Source: Nitrospirota bacterium
Lineage (GTDB): Bacteria; Nitrospirota; Nitrospiria; SBBL01; JAADHI01
Direction: 5' to 3'
DNA length: 42,378 nucleotides
Assembly: GCA_029261215.1 (NCBI GenBank)
Contig: JAJDBT010000058.1
Coordinates: 1 to 42,378, forward strand
Part shown: positions 35,541 to 42,378 of the stretch, piece after piece
How the letters are laid out: each line of letters begins with the position of its first letter
Numbering within the stretch: the first letter of the stretch is position 1
Position numbers and translations under genes: made by a program
Notes under the pieces: model-generated
Told to the model about the DNA's origin: nothing
The model's database searches: none
What the model saw: the letters and a program-made list of their open reading frames with translations, nothing else

Positions 35541-38222
35541 ATGAAAAAATTCGTAGAAAAAATAGTCCGCTTCCCAAAACTTGTCATCTTCCTGGTTTTG
35601 CTCATTACCTTTTTTTTCCTCGCTCAAATTTTTAGCATTGAATTAAAGTTTGATCCAAAAGCCATCCTGCCTCAGGACGACCCAATTGTTCAGCGCAACA
35701 ATAAAATTGAAGAAACCTTTGGCGGAAGCCGGGTTGTCGTCATCGGCGTACACAACAAAAAGGGTGATATTTTCAATACCGCCACACTCACAAAAATAAA
35801 AGAGATCACTGATGAAGTAAAACTCATTTCGGGCATTAAAGAGGAAAATGTCGTCAGTATTGCCGACCGGAAGATCAAACATATCGTCGGAACAGCCGGC
35901 GAAATTGATATCGCGCAGCTTATGCCAGAAGTCCCCACAACACCTGAAGGCATGGCCACCCTCAAAGAACGCATTTTTTCAAATGAACTTTTATTGGATG
36001 GACTTGTCTCACGAGATGGCTCCGCAGCCGCCATTGTTCTTGATTTTGCTCAAAATGTGCCAAAAGAAAGCTTTACCGGCTCAGACCTTCCGGAAGGCGC
36101 TTTCGAAGAATTTCCTGGCGCAAATAACGATTTTTCTGCACCAGGCCAATCGAGTACCGGACAGGAAGAATTTTGGGATAAAGAAAAAGCCGACGCTTCC
36201 CAAAACAATGCCCAGGATGAAATTCAAAACAAACCAAACATTGAAGAAAAAGAAACATCTGAAGCCGCACCCTGGGAAAAATGGCAAAAAAAATCCGATG
36301 CCGAACCCGCATCCTCCGAAGGGGAAGCAGATTGGCAACAATGGCAAGCCAAATCGGACTCAAGTTGCAGCGATTGGCAAATCAGCGGACCGGGAGAGAC
36401 GCTTCGGGATTCTTATATTTATTGCCAGATACAGGACATCCTCAAAAAACACACGGATGACAGTCATGCCTTCTATATCGGCGGGATGCCGGTGGTCCTC
36501 ACTTATTTTGAATCTGATGCCTGGCAGATGATCGTCATCCTCTTTCCGCTTTCGATTTTAATCATCGGAATTCTCCACTACCTGGCTTTTAAAACCTGGC
36601 AAGGACTGGTTATTCCGCTGGTCACCTCACTCCTGGCCGTGGTGTGGGCAATGGGGATTATGGGCCTCACGGGCACGGCGCTCGACCCCTGGAACGCGAT
36701 GACCCCGATCCTGATTCTCGCGATCGCTGCGGGCCATTCCGTGCAAATCCTAAAACGCTATTACGAAGAATACGATCGATTGGGAGATAACAAAGCCGCA
36801 GTCATCGAATCGACCACCAAAGTCGGACTCGCAATGATCACCGCAGGACTCATTGCCTCCGCCAGTTTTGCGTCACTCATCACCTTTAAATTAAAGACCT
36901 TTCAGGCTTTCGGCTTGTTCACCGCATTCGGCATTTTAAGCGCGCTGTTTTTAGAATTAACCTTTATACCGGCCCTGCGCTCCGTACTCAAACCCTCTAA
37001 AAAGAAAAAGAAACCACAAACCGGCCCCGACCTTTTGGATCGTTTCCTTATCCGCCTCGCGGCAGCCATCAACGGGGACGGCCGTAAAAAAATCCTGATC
37101 GGCGGCGTGCTCTTTTTCATCATCTCGATTATCGGCGCGATGATGATGGAGGTCAGCAACAGCAATCGTTCCCAGTTTTTTGAGAGTACCGACCTTAGAA
37201 AAGATGACAAAGCCTTGAATGAAAAATTTGGCGGCACCTCAACCTTTTACGTTCTTTTAGAAGAAACAAAAGAGGGCGCACTCAAAACGCCCGAAGTCGC
37301 CAACGCGATAGATCGTCTGCAGCGACGGCTCGAAACGGTTGAATCGGTTGGCAAAACCGAATCCTATGTCGACTACATGAAACAAATGAATCAAACCATG
37401 AAGGGCGGCGATCCCTCTTTACTGCGTGTCCCGGAAACCAAGGAAGAGATCGGACAGTTTCTCTTCCTCTATTCGATATCGGGAAACCCGGCCGATTTTT
37501 CGAGACTCATGCGTCCACAGCAAGATGAGGCGATTATCTGGGTCTTCATGCGAACGGACGACACCCAACTTGGCGAACACTTGATTCAATTGGTAGAGGA
37601 AGCCAAAACCACTGATTTTAAAGGATTGAATGTCGATATCGGGGTAGCGGGCAGCACACCCGTCGTTGTCGCGCTCAATCGGGAAATGGTACGCGGAAAA
37701 GCGCAAAACATGCTCCAAATTGCCGCCATTACCTTTTTAATGACCGCATTTTTTAGAAGATCCCTTTTGGGCGGCTTGTTTGTGATGATCCCGCTGGCGC
37801 TTTCTGTCTTGATCAATTTTGGCGTGATGGGCTTTGCCGGGATTCACCTCGGCATCGGCACTGCCGCGATTTCTGCGATGGCCGTGGGAATCGGAGCCGA
37901 TTACGAAATCTACCTCATCTTCCGGCTACGTGAAGAAATCCGAAAAGGAGGAGATGTCGCTGAAGCCGTCCGCACCACCCTACTCACCTCAGGAAAGGCG
38001 ATTATCTTCGTCGCACTCGCCGTCTCCTGCGGTTATGGCATGCTCGCCTTCACAGGCTACTACCTTCACATGGAAGGCATTTTAGTCCCGCTTGCCATGC
38101 TGACCAGCTGCCTGGGCGCATTGGCCATTCTGCCCAGCCTCGTCCTTGTTTTTAGACCCAAGTTCGTATTTGGCGGCATGGCTTTGGACACATCGCAGAC
38201 GCCCCTCTCCGATAAACATTAA
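35541..38222 (+). CDS. RND-superfamily (MMPL/COG1033) exporter with Trp-rich insertion
   Basis: This 893-residue inner-membrane transporter of the RND superfamily is built from two repeats, each with one helix, a periplasmic domain and a block of helices. The first helix is PKLVIFLVLLITFFFL. The first helix block starts near residue 325, and the second half restarts at about residue 510 (KKILIGGVLFFIISIIGA). SSD-like motifs in the late block include GIGTAAISAMAVGIGADYEIYLIFRLREE. The first periplasmic domain holds an acidic low-complexity stretch (about residues 195-285) with W-x-x-W motifs: APWEKW (Trp245, Trp248) and DWQQW (Trp265, Trp268). No Shine-Dalgarno precedes the ATG. Substrates of this class are hydrophobic, and the natural partner family is LolA-like (27853). 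Confidence 0.92.
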   Translation: MKKFVEKIVRFPKLVIFLVLLITFFFLAQIFSIELKFDPKAILPQDDPIVQRNNKIEETFGGSRVVVIGVHNKKGDIFNTATLTKIKEITDEVKLISGIKEENVVSIADRKIKHIVGTAGEIDIAQLMPEVPTTPEGMATLKERIFSNELLLDGLVSRDGSAAAIVLDFAQNVPKESFTGSDLPEGAFEEFPGANNDFSAPGQSSTGQEEFWDKEKADASQNNAQDEIQNKPNIEEKETSEAAPWEKWQKKSDAEPASSEGEADWQQWQAKSDSSCSDWQISGPGETLRDSYIYCQIQDILKKHTDDSHAFYIGGMPVVLTYFESDAWQMIVILFPLSILIIGILHYLAFKTWQGLVIPLVTSLLAVVWAMGIMGLTGTALDPWNAMTPILILAIAAGHSVQILKRYYEEYDRLGDNKAAVIESTTKVGLAMITAGLIASASFASLITFKLKTFQAFGLFTAFGILSALFLELTFIPALRSVLKPSKKKKKPQTGPDLLDRFLIRLAAAINGDGRKKILIGGVLFFIISIIGAMMMEVSNSNRSQFFESTDLRKDDKALNEKFGGTSTFYVLLEETKEGALKTPEVANAIDRLQRRLETVESVGKTESYVDYMKQMNQTMKGGDPSLLRVPETKEEIGQFLFLYSISGNPADFSRLMRPQQDEAIIWVFMRTDDTQLGEHLIQLVEEAKTTDFKGLNVDIGVAGSTPVVVALNREMVRGKAQNMLQIAAITFLMTAFFRRSLLGGLFVMIPLALSVLINFGVMGFAGIHLGIGTAAISAMAVGIGADYEIYLIFRLREEIRKGGDVAEAVRTTLLTSGKAIIFVALAVSCGYGMLAFTGYYLHMEGILVPLAMLTSCLGALAILPSLVLVFRPKFVFGGMALDTSQTPLSDKH

Positions 38223-38258
38223 CCCCAAAACCTCGAAGCCCGGGTCCTTTTAAATCGT

Positions 38259-39281
38259 ATGAATCCCAAAAAACTCGATAAAAAAATTGAAGCGCTGATC
38301 GAAGAAGCCACACACACAAGCGCACATGCCGAGTTGATTCGTGAAATCGTCATTACGGCCCTGCATCTCTCCGAGAATCATGTCACCGATAATGATGTTC
38401 AAATTATTCACACCGCTTTAAAAGAAATGCGGTTTGGATTTAAATTTTTTGCGCCCTATAAAGAAATTCGAAAAGTCAGTGTCTTTGGCTCGGCGCGCAC
38501 AAAGCCCAGTGAAGCAATTTATCAATATTCAACCGAGTTCGCACGCCAAATTGTAACCAAAGGATTCATGGTGATTACCGGCGCAGGTGACGGTATCATG
38601 CGGGCGGCCCAGGAAGGCGCAGGGCGGCAGAACAGCTTTGGCATCAACATTATCCTGCCCTTTGAACAATCGGCCAATGAATTTATTCTAAACGATCCCA
38701 AACTGATGACCTTTAAATATTTCTTCACACGAAAACTCTTTTTTGTAAAAGAAGCCGATGCCATCGCGCTTTTTCCCGGCGGCTTCGGCACCCATGACGA
38801 AGGCTTTGAATCACTCACCCTGCTTCAGACCGGAAAAACAGAACCCATGCCAATTGTGTTTATCGACGTGCCCGGCGGAACATACTGGGAGTCTTGGCTG
38901 GCATTCATCAAAGATGAACTGGTCGAAAACGGCCTGATTTCCCCCGAAGACCTTTCTCTTTTTAAAGTGACTGATCAGCTGGATCTTGCAGTCAACGAAA
39001 TTGCGTCTTTTTACCATAATTACAATTCCAGCTGTTTTTTGGATAAAAAAACCATTATTCGTCTGCATCACCCCGTAGAAAAAGAAATGCTGGAACAATT
39101 AAATGATCATTTTTCTGATATCATCGTTCACGGAAAAATCACCGCCACAGAACAGGATCCCGAAGAAGAGATCAAGGACGAAGATGGACTCCATCGGATG
39201 AGCTTCAATTTTAATCAAAGAAGTTTTGGACGATATCGAGAACTCATCAACATGATCAATCACTACCGTCCGACGGCCTGA
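38259..39281 (+). CDS. LOG-family protein (Rossmann fold, possible nucleotide hydrolase)
   Basis: This 340-residue protein has the LOG/lysine-decarboxylase-like core: VSVFGSARTKPSEAIYQYS, GFMVITGAGDGIMRAAQEGAG and LFPGGFGTHDEGFE, a variant of the PGGxGTxxE motif with one extra spacing residue. LOG proteins cleave the ribose-base bond of cytokinin-type or ordinary nucleoside monophosphates (for example PpnN-like enzymes). The N-terminal helical domain of about 65 residues and the C-terminal 100 residues make it longer than minimal LOG (about 190), so it is nearer the longer bacterial class. It precedes thrB by 22 bases and follows the RND gene by 36 bases, with no clear functional link. Confidence 0.85.
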   Translation: MNPKKLDKKIEALIEEATHTSAHAELIREIVITALHLSENHVTDNDVQIIHTALKEMRFGFKFFAPYKEIRKVSVFGSARTKPSEAIYQYSTEFARQIVTKGFMVITGAGDGIMRAAQEGAGRQNSFGINIILPFEQSANEFILNDPKLMTFKYFFTRKLFFVKEADAIALFPGGFGTHDEGFESLTLLQTGKTEPMPIVFIDVPGGTYWESWLAFIKDELVENGLISPEDLSLFKVTDQLDLAVNEIASFYHNYNSSCFLDKKTIIRLHHPVEKEMLEQLNDHFSDIIVHGKITATEQDPEEEIKDEDGLHRMSFNFNQRSFGRYRELINMINHYRPTA

Positions 39282-39303
39282 GTCGGAAGCATTAAGGAGA
39301 TCT

Positions 39304-40236
39304 ATGAATAACGCCGTGACTGTTTTTGCACCTGCATCGGTTGGAAATCTCGGACCCGGATTTGATGTGCTCGGCATGGCCTTATCCGGAATGGGAGACA
39401 CGCTCACAGCAGCACATCGTTCTAAACCAGGTATCATCATCAAAAAAATTACAGGGGATAACGGACAATTACCCACCGAAGCGACAGAAAATACCGCAGG
39501 GATCGCCGCACAAGCCGTATTGGATCATTTAAAGATCAAAGAAGGCATGAGCATCATACTGCACAAAGACATTCCGGGCACAGGTTTGGGCAGTAGCGCT
39601 GCCAGCGCCGTCGCCGGGGCATTTGCCGCCAACCAGCTTTTTGGTGCGCCCTTGCCTAAAGCTGCACTGATTCCCTTCGCCGCCATCGCGGAGGAAAAAG
39701 TCAGCGGCGCGCTTTTTCTGGATAATGTCGGCCCTTCTTTGATGGGCGGCGTGACCTGGAACAATCCCTTTACCCAGGAAGTGGTCTCACTCGGATACAT
39801 TGAAAGCGCCCTGATTATCATCGCCACCCCTGATTTTCGCGTATTGACAAAAGACGCACGCAGCGTACTGCCCAAATCCGTTCCGATGTCAGACTTTATC
39901 TTTAATATGACACAGGCCTCAATGATTTCGTGGGCCATCGCAAAAAAAGACCTCAAACATTTTGGCCGCGCGATACAGGATCGTATGGCCGAGCCAGCGC
40001 GCGCACCCCTGATTAAAGGCTTTGACGATGTAAAAAAAGCAGCGCTTGACGCAGGTGCGCTGGGCTGTTCTATTTCAGGCGCGGGCTCCACTATTTTTGC
40101 CGTCGCCGACGATAAAACCCTCGCGGAAAACGTCTCAGAAATAATGAAAAAACGGTTTTTAGATCACGGTGTCAAGGCCCAAACCCGTGTGACGACAATG
40201 GATCTGAAAGGCGCGCGGGTCGTCCCGCCCGCTTAA
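39304..40236 (+). CDS. thrB: homoserine kinase
   Basis: ThrB phosphorylates L-homoserine with ATP on the way to threonine. The 310-residue GHMP-family kinase starts VTVFAPASVGNLGPGFDVLG, the family motif 1. The ATP loop PGTGLGSSAASAVAGAFAAN follows at about residues 90-109, with the C-terminal motif 3 LGCSISGAGSTIFAVAD. AAGGAG five bases before the ATG fixes the start. No other threonine-pathway gene is adjacent. The next gene is fbp. Confidence 0.96.
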   Translation: MNNAVTVFAPASVGNLGPGFDVLGMALSGMGDTLTAAHRSKPGIIIKKITGDNGQLPTEATENTAGIAAQAVLDHLKIKEGMSIILHKDIPGTGLGSSAASAVAGAFAANQLFGAPLPKAALIPFAAIAEEKVSGALFLDNVGPSLMGGVTWNNPFTQEVVSLGYIESALIIIATPDFRVLTKDARSVLPKSVPMSDFIFNMTQASMISWAIAKKDLKHFGRAIQDRMAEPARAPLIKGFDDVKKAALDAGALGCSISGAGSTIFAVADDKTLAENVSEIMKKRFLDHGVKAQTRVTTMDLKGARVVPPA

Positions 40237-40313
40237 AAAACATTCGAAAACTAACCAGATTTTAAGGTATAAAAAGAGCACACACACTTTAGCCCGTCAA
40301 AAGGAGTTATGGG

Positions 40314-41306
40314 ATGGAACTGGGAACCACACTTACGCGCTTTATTATTGCACAGCAACGAAAATATCCGGGGGCTTCCGGCGATTTCTCCGGCCTGCTC
40401 GCGGAGATTGCAACTGCCGGAAAGGTCATCTCCCACGAAGTCAACAAAGCCGGCCTCATCGACATTCTGGGCTATAAAGGGAAAAAAAATATTCATGGTG
40501 AAGAAGTTCAGAAACTGGATGATTTTACAAACAAGGTTTTTATGAAAACCTTGAGTCATACCGGTCATCTGGCAGGCATCGCATCGGAAGAAATGGACGA
40601 TATTTACCAAATTCCGGAAGAGTTTCCAAGAGGGAAATACGTCTTTTTAATGGACCCGCTCGACGGCTCTTCAAACATCGATGTCAACATCAGCGTGGGT
40701 TCTATCTTCTCTATTTATCGCCGAAAGAGCAGCGGCCCTCTGGCGACAATGGCCGACTTTCTTCAGCCGGGGCGCAATCAGGTCTGTGCGGGGTATTTGA
40801 TTTATGGATCAAGCACCATGCTCGTCTACACCACGGGTCACGGCGTTCATGGCTTTACGCTTGATCCGGGCATTGGAGAATTTCTGCTTTCACATGAAGC
40901 CATTCAGATCCCGTCTCAAGCCACCATCTACAGCATTAACGAATCGTATGCCTCAGAATGGTCTGATGGTGTGCAGCAATACATCGAATACGCTAAAAAA
41001 GGCGACAAAACAGCACGTTATGTGGGATCGCTTGTCGCCGACTTCCATCGTAATTTATTAAAGGGAGGCATCTACATCTATCCCGGAGACAAAAAAAACC
41101 CCAAGGGGAAACTGCGTCTCTTATACGAGGCCGCTCCGCTCGCCTTTATTGCCGAACAGGCCAAAGGCCGCGCGAGTGACGGCCTATCCTCAATGATGGA
41201 CATCGTCCCGGAATCCCTTCACCAGAGGGTACCGCTCGTAATCGGCAGCCCCGAAGACGTGATACAGGCAGAAAAGTATATGTCAAAAATTGACAATCCA
41301 TCCTAA
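40314..41306 (+). CDS. fbp: fructose-1,6-bisphosphatase class I
   Basis: Class I FBPase hydrolyses fructose 1,6-bisphosphate in gluconeogenesis or carbon fixation. The 330-residue length is usual. Metal and substrate motifs are visible: IASEEMDD, FLMDPLDGSSNIDVNISVG (the inositol-phosphatase signature), YSINESYASEW, RYVGSLVADFHRNLLKGGIYIYP and GKLRLLYEAAPLAFIAEQA near the C-terminus. AGGAG seven bases before the ATG at 40314 decides the start; another ATG five bases earlier is out of frame. Its 3' end holds the tRNA-Ala promoter. Confidence 0.97.
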   Translation: MELGTTLTRFIIAQQRKYPGASGDFSGLLAEIATAGKVISHEVNKAGLIDILGYKGKKNIHGEEVQKLDDFTNKVFMKTLSHTGHLAGIASEEMDDIYQIPEEFPRGKYVFLMDPLDGSSNIDVNISVGSIFSIYRRKSSGPLATMADFLQPGRNQVCAGYLIYGSSTMLVYTTGHGVHGFTLDPGIGEFLLSHEAIQIPSQATIYSINESYASEWSDGVQQYIEYAKKGDKTARYVGSLVADFHRNLLKGGIYIYPGDKKNPKGKLRLLYEAAPLAFIAEQAKGRASDGLSSMMDIVPESLHQRVPLVIGSPEDVIQAEKYMSKIDNPS

Positions 41307-41318
41307 ATGTTTTATCTT
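41290..41318 (+). promoter_or_regulatory. sigma70 promoter of tRNA-Ala
   Basis: A perfect TTGACA (41290-41295) and TATCTT (41313-41318) are 17 bases apart. The -35 box lies inside the last codons of fbp. The expected start near 41325 leaves a leader of about 23 bases before the tRNA. Confidence 0.65.
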
Positions 41319-41347
41319 TTCCCACCTTTTCACCACCATGATTAAAT

Positions 41348-41423
41348 GGGGCTGTAGCTCAATTGGGAGAGCGCCTGGTTCGCAATCAGGAGGTAGGGGG
41401 TTCAATCCCCCCCAGCTCCACCA
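41348..41423 (+). tRNA. tRNA-Ala (anticodon CGC)
   Basis: The acceptor GGGGCTG pairs with CAGCTCC (one G-T pair). The D-arm is AGCTCAATTGGGAGAGC, and the anticodon stem CCTGG-TTCGCAA-TCAGG has the loop TTCGCAA. The T-arm is TTCAATC in a G/C-rich stem, the discriminator is A, and CCA is encoded. The anticodon CGC reads GCG alanine codons. Confidence 0.96.
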
Positions 41424-41461
41424 TTAAAATCATCCATTAAACGATTTCTTAAAAAAAACAT

Positions 41462-42067
41462 TCACACATTCAAACGAAAGAGCGCGACCACTTTACCCAA
41501 AATCTGCACTTCAGCGTCCTCTGCCGTAATCACAATCGGTGAAAAGGCTTCATTTTCGGGTTGCAATATAATTTCATTGCCCCGTTTAATGAGGCGTTTA
41601 ACCGTCGCCTCCCCTTCAATCATCGCGACCACGTTCTCTCCGGTTTCGGCGTCGGATTGCGGTTTCACCAGCACAAGATCGCCATCTAAAATCCCGGCGT
41701 CTTTCATGCTTTCCCCCTGCACCTTGAGTAAAAAAACATCTTCCCAGCGGGCGATGGTCGGGTCGAGCATCAAATGCCCCAACAAATGTTCCTCGGCCAA
41801 AATCGGCGACCCGGCCGCGACTTTTCCTAAAATGGGCACAGCCCGTCCCGAAACCTGCCCGGTCACTTCAATGGCCCGCGCCCCTTTTCCACGCCGGATA
41901 AAACCTTTTTTTTCAAGTGCGATGAGATGTTTCTCCACCGCCCGCGTCCCGACCATTTCAAAATGCCCGGCAATCTCCCGAAGCGAGGGCGGATAGCCCT
42001 GTGTTTCCACGGTTTTACAAATCATCTCCAATACCTCTTTTTGTCGTTGTGTAAGTTGAGTAGCCAT
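41462..42067 (-). CDS. lexA: SOS repressor LexA
   Basis: LexA represses DNA-damage genes and cuts itself when RecA filaments form. From the ATG at 42067 it has 201 residues, the usual size. The N-terminal winged helix (LTQRQKEVLEMI, then GYPPSLREIAGHF) is followed by the self-cleavage site Ala85-Gly86 (KVAAGSP), the catalytic Ser120 (GESM) and Lys157 (EATVKR), closely matching E. coli Ser119 and Lys156. The recognition helix reads GTRAVEKHLIAL, unlike E. coli, so the operator is probably not the E. coli SOS box. The frame continues ten codons upstream of 42067, but the promoter position supports the shorter form. Confidence 0.95.
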   Translation of the reverse strand: MATQLTQRQKEVLEMICKTVETQGYPPSLREIAGHFEMVGTRAVEKHLIALEKKGFIRRGKGARAIEVTGQVSGRAVPILGKVAAGSPILAEEHLLGHLMLDPTIARWEDVFLLKVQGESMKDAGILDGDLVLVKPQSDAETGENVVAMIEGEATVKRLIKRGNEIILQPENEAFSPIVITAEDAEVQILGKVVALFRLNV

Positions 42068-42076
42068 ATGCCTACC

Positions 42077-42105
42077 ACAATAGAACGCACGAAACATTTT
42101 GTCAA
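42077..42105 (-). promoter_or_regulatory. lexA promoter
   Basis: On the minus strand a perfect TTGACA (42105-42100) and TATTGT (42082-42077) are 17 bases apart. The expected transcription start is near 42070, only two to three bases before the lexA ATG, so the message would be nearly leaderless. GTTTCGTGCGTTC inside the spacer is a possible operator half. Confidence 0.6.
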
Positions 42106-42128
42106 GCGTGGGTGAAAATTGATCATGG

Positions 42129-42157
42129 TTGCAGTAGTTTATATCTGTTGGTATTAT
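42129..42157 (+). promoter_or_regulatory. candidate promoter divergent from lexA
   Basis: TTGCAG and TATTAT are separated by 17 bases. Transcription would start near 42164, just before the short reading frame at 42170. The -35 matches only three of six positions. Confidence 0.35.
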
Positions 42158-42169
42158 TCGAGGGAATGC

Positions 42170-42247
42170 ATGTCCAGGCTTTTTACATTCAAAGACTTCA
42201 TAGATAAAACAGAGCGAAGCTCATTTTATCTTCAAATCCTAGTGTAG
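42170..42247 (+). pseudogene. short 25-codon frame, possibly a gene interrupted by an IS630-type element
   Basis: ATG at 42170 is preceded by AGGGA with four-base spacing and by the candidate promoter. The peptide begins SRLFTFKDFIDKTERSSFYL and stops at the probable edge of the transposon. It may be the surviving 5' end of a gene cut by insertion, a leader peptide, or chance. An imperfect hairpin (42203-42230, GATAAAA...TTTTATC) lies within it, which weakens the gene reading. Confidence 0.3.
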
Positions 42248-42251
42248 TGTC

Positions 42252-42378
42252 CTAAACTAGTTGGAGTTTATCTAGGGTTGCACGGGCACGATCAACTTTT
42301 GTCAATATTTCTTCAGCAGATTTGGTCCATACGAAGGGTGCCGGATCATCATTATGCTTTTCGATATAACGAAGGATA
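42252..42378 (-). mobile_element. C-terminal end of an IS630-family transposase, cut by the window edge
   Basis: The last 41 codons on the minus strand read RYIEKHNDDPAPFVWTKSAE, then EILTKVDRARATLDKL and a TAG at 42252-42254. The pattern (I-x-x-HN-x-x-P-x-PFVWTKSA-x-x-IL-x-K) is the standard C-terminus of IS630-family DDE transposases. The element end should lie within the next 5-30 bases beyond the stop. TA dinucleotides, the IS630 target, occur at 42240-42241 and 42245-42246. The catalytic core is outside the window. Confidence 0.85.

Noticed and set aside
42068-42169. E. coli or Gram-positive type SOS box before lexA
   Set aside because: Neither CTG-N10-CAG nor GAAC-N4-GTTC is present; GTTTCGTGCGTTC only resembles spaced GTTC repeats with the wrong spacing.

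Overview
The window looks like a chromosomal segment of a Gram-negative bacterium, most likely a deltaproteobacterium in the broad sense or a related lineage. The evidence is gene content and order: an mreBCD-mrdA-rodA-rng cell-shape block, an xseB-ispA-dxs-tlyA block, a LolA-like sorting protein, a DUF481 outer-membrane protein and RND and ABC-2 exporters. I cannot assign a genus from sequence alone. Most of the window is ordinary chromosome. The two ends are more accessory: small genes and palindromic repeats on the left, and an IS630-type transposase cut by the right edge.

Layout. 1-2000: a possible C-terminal gene remnant, a GNAT acetyltransferase, palindromic repeats, an exported ankyrin protein and a small lipoprotein. 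2033-5233 (minus): a family-2 glycosyltransferase directly abutting a two-HMA-domain copper P-type ATPase. 5369-13471 (plus): an RDD membrane protein, then mreB, mreC, mreD, mrdA and rodA, then a ribonuclease G/E with a long acidic insertion. 14011-20453 (plus): SulP transporter, RmuC, an ABC-class ATPase, a YbdG-like mechanosensitive channel and tRNA-Gly(GCC). 20583-33255 (minus): fourteen genes. From promoter-proximal to distal they are moaC, ABC ATPase, ABC-2 permease, histidine phosphatase, O-methyltransferase, LolA-like protein, xseB, ispA, dxs, tlyA, NAD-dependent epimerase, a 67-aa basic protein, a patatin and a TraB/GumN protein. 33447-42067: a bidirectional terminator, DUF481 protein (minus), MscS, RND exporter, LOG-family protein, thrB, fbp, tRNA-Ala(CGC) and lexA (minus). 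42170-42378: a short reading frame with promoter-like signals that runs into the IS630-type transposase end.

How the genes work together. MreBCD, PBP2 and RodA form the elongasome, and here an RDD protein heads their transcript. IspA and Dxs make isoprenoid precursors. The LolA-like protein, the RND exporter and the ABC-2 exporter suggest lipid or hydrophobic-compound traffic to the outer membrane. LexA indicates an SOS regulon, RmuC and XseB are DNA-maintenance proteins, and two different mechanosensitive channels point to osmotic protection.

Most unusual observation. The cytoplasmic tail of the ABC exporter ATPase (about 185 residues) and an internal segment of the RND exporter (about 90 residues) both carry acidic, low-complexity sequence with repeated W-x-x-W motifs of the type PWKKW, PWEKW, DWKKW and DWQQW. 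These are otherwise unrelated transporters less than 3 kb apart. I know of no described function for this shared segment. No CRISPR array, integron or prophage was seen.
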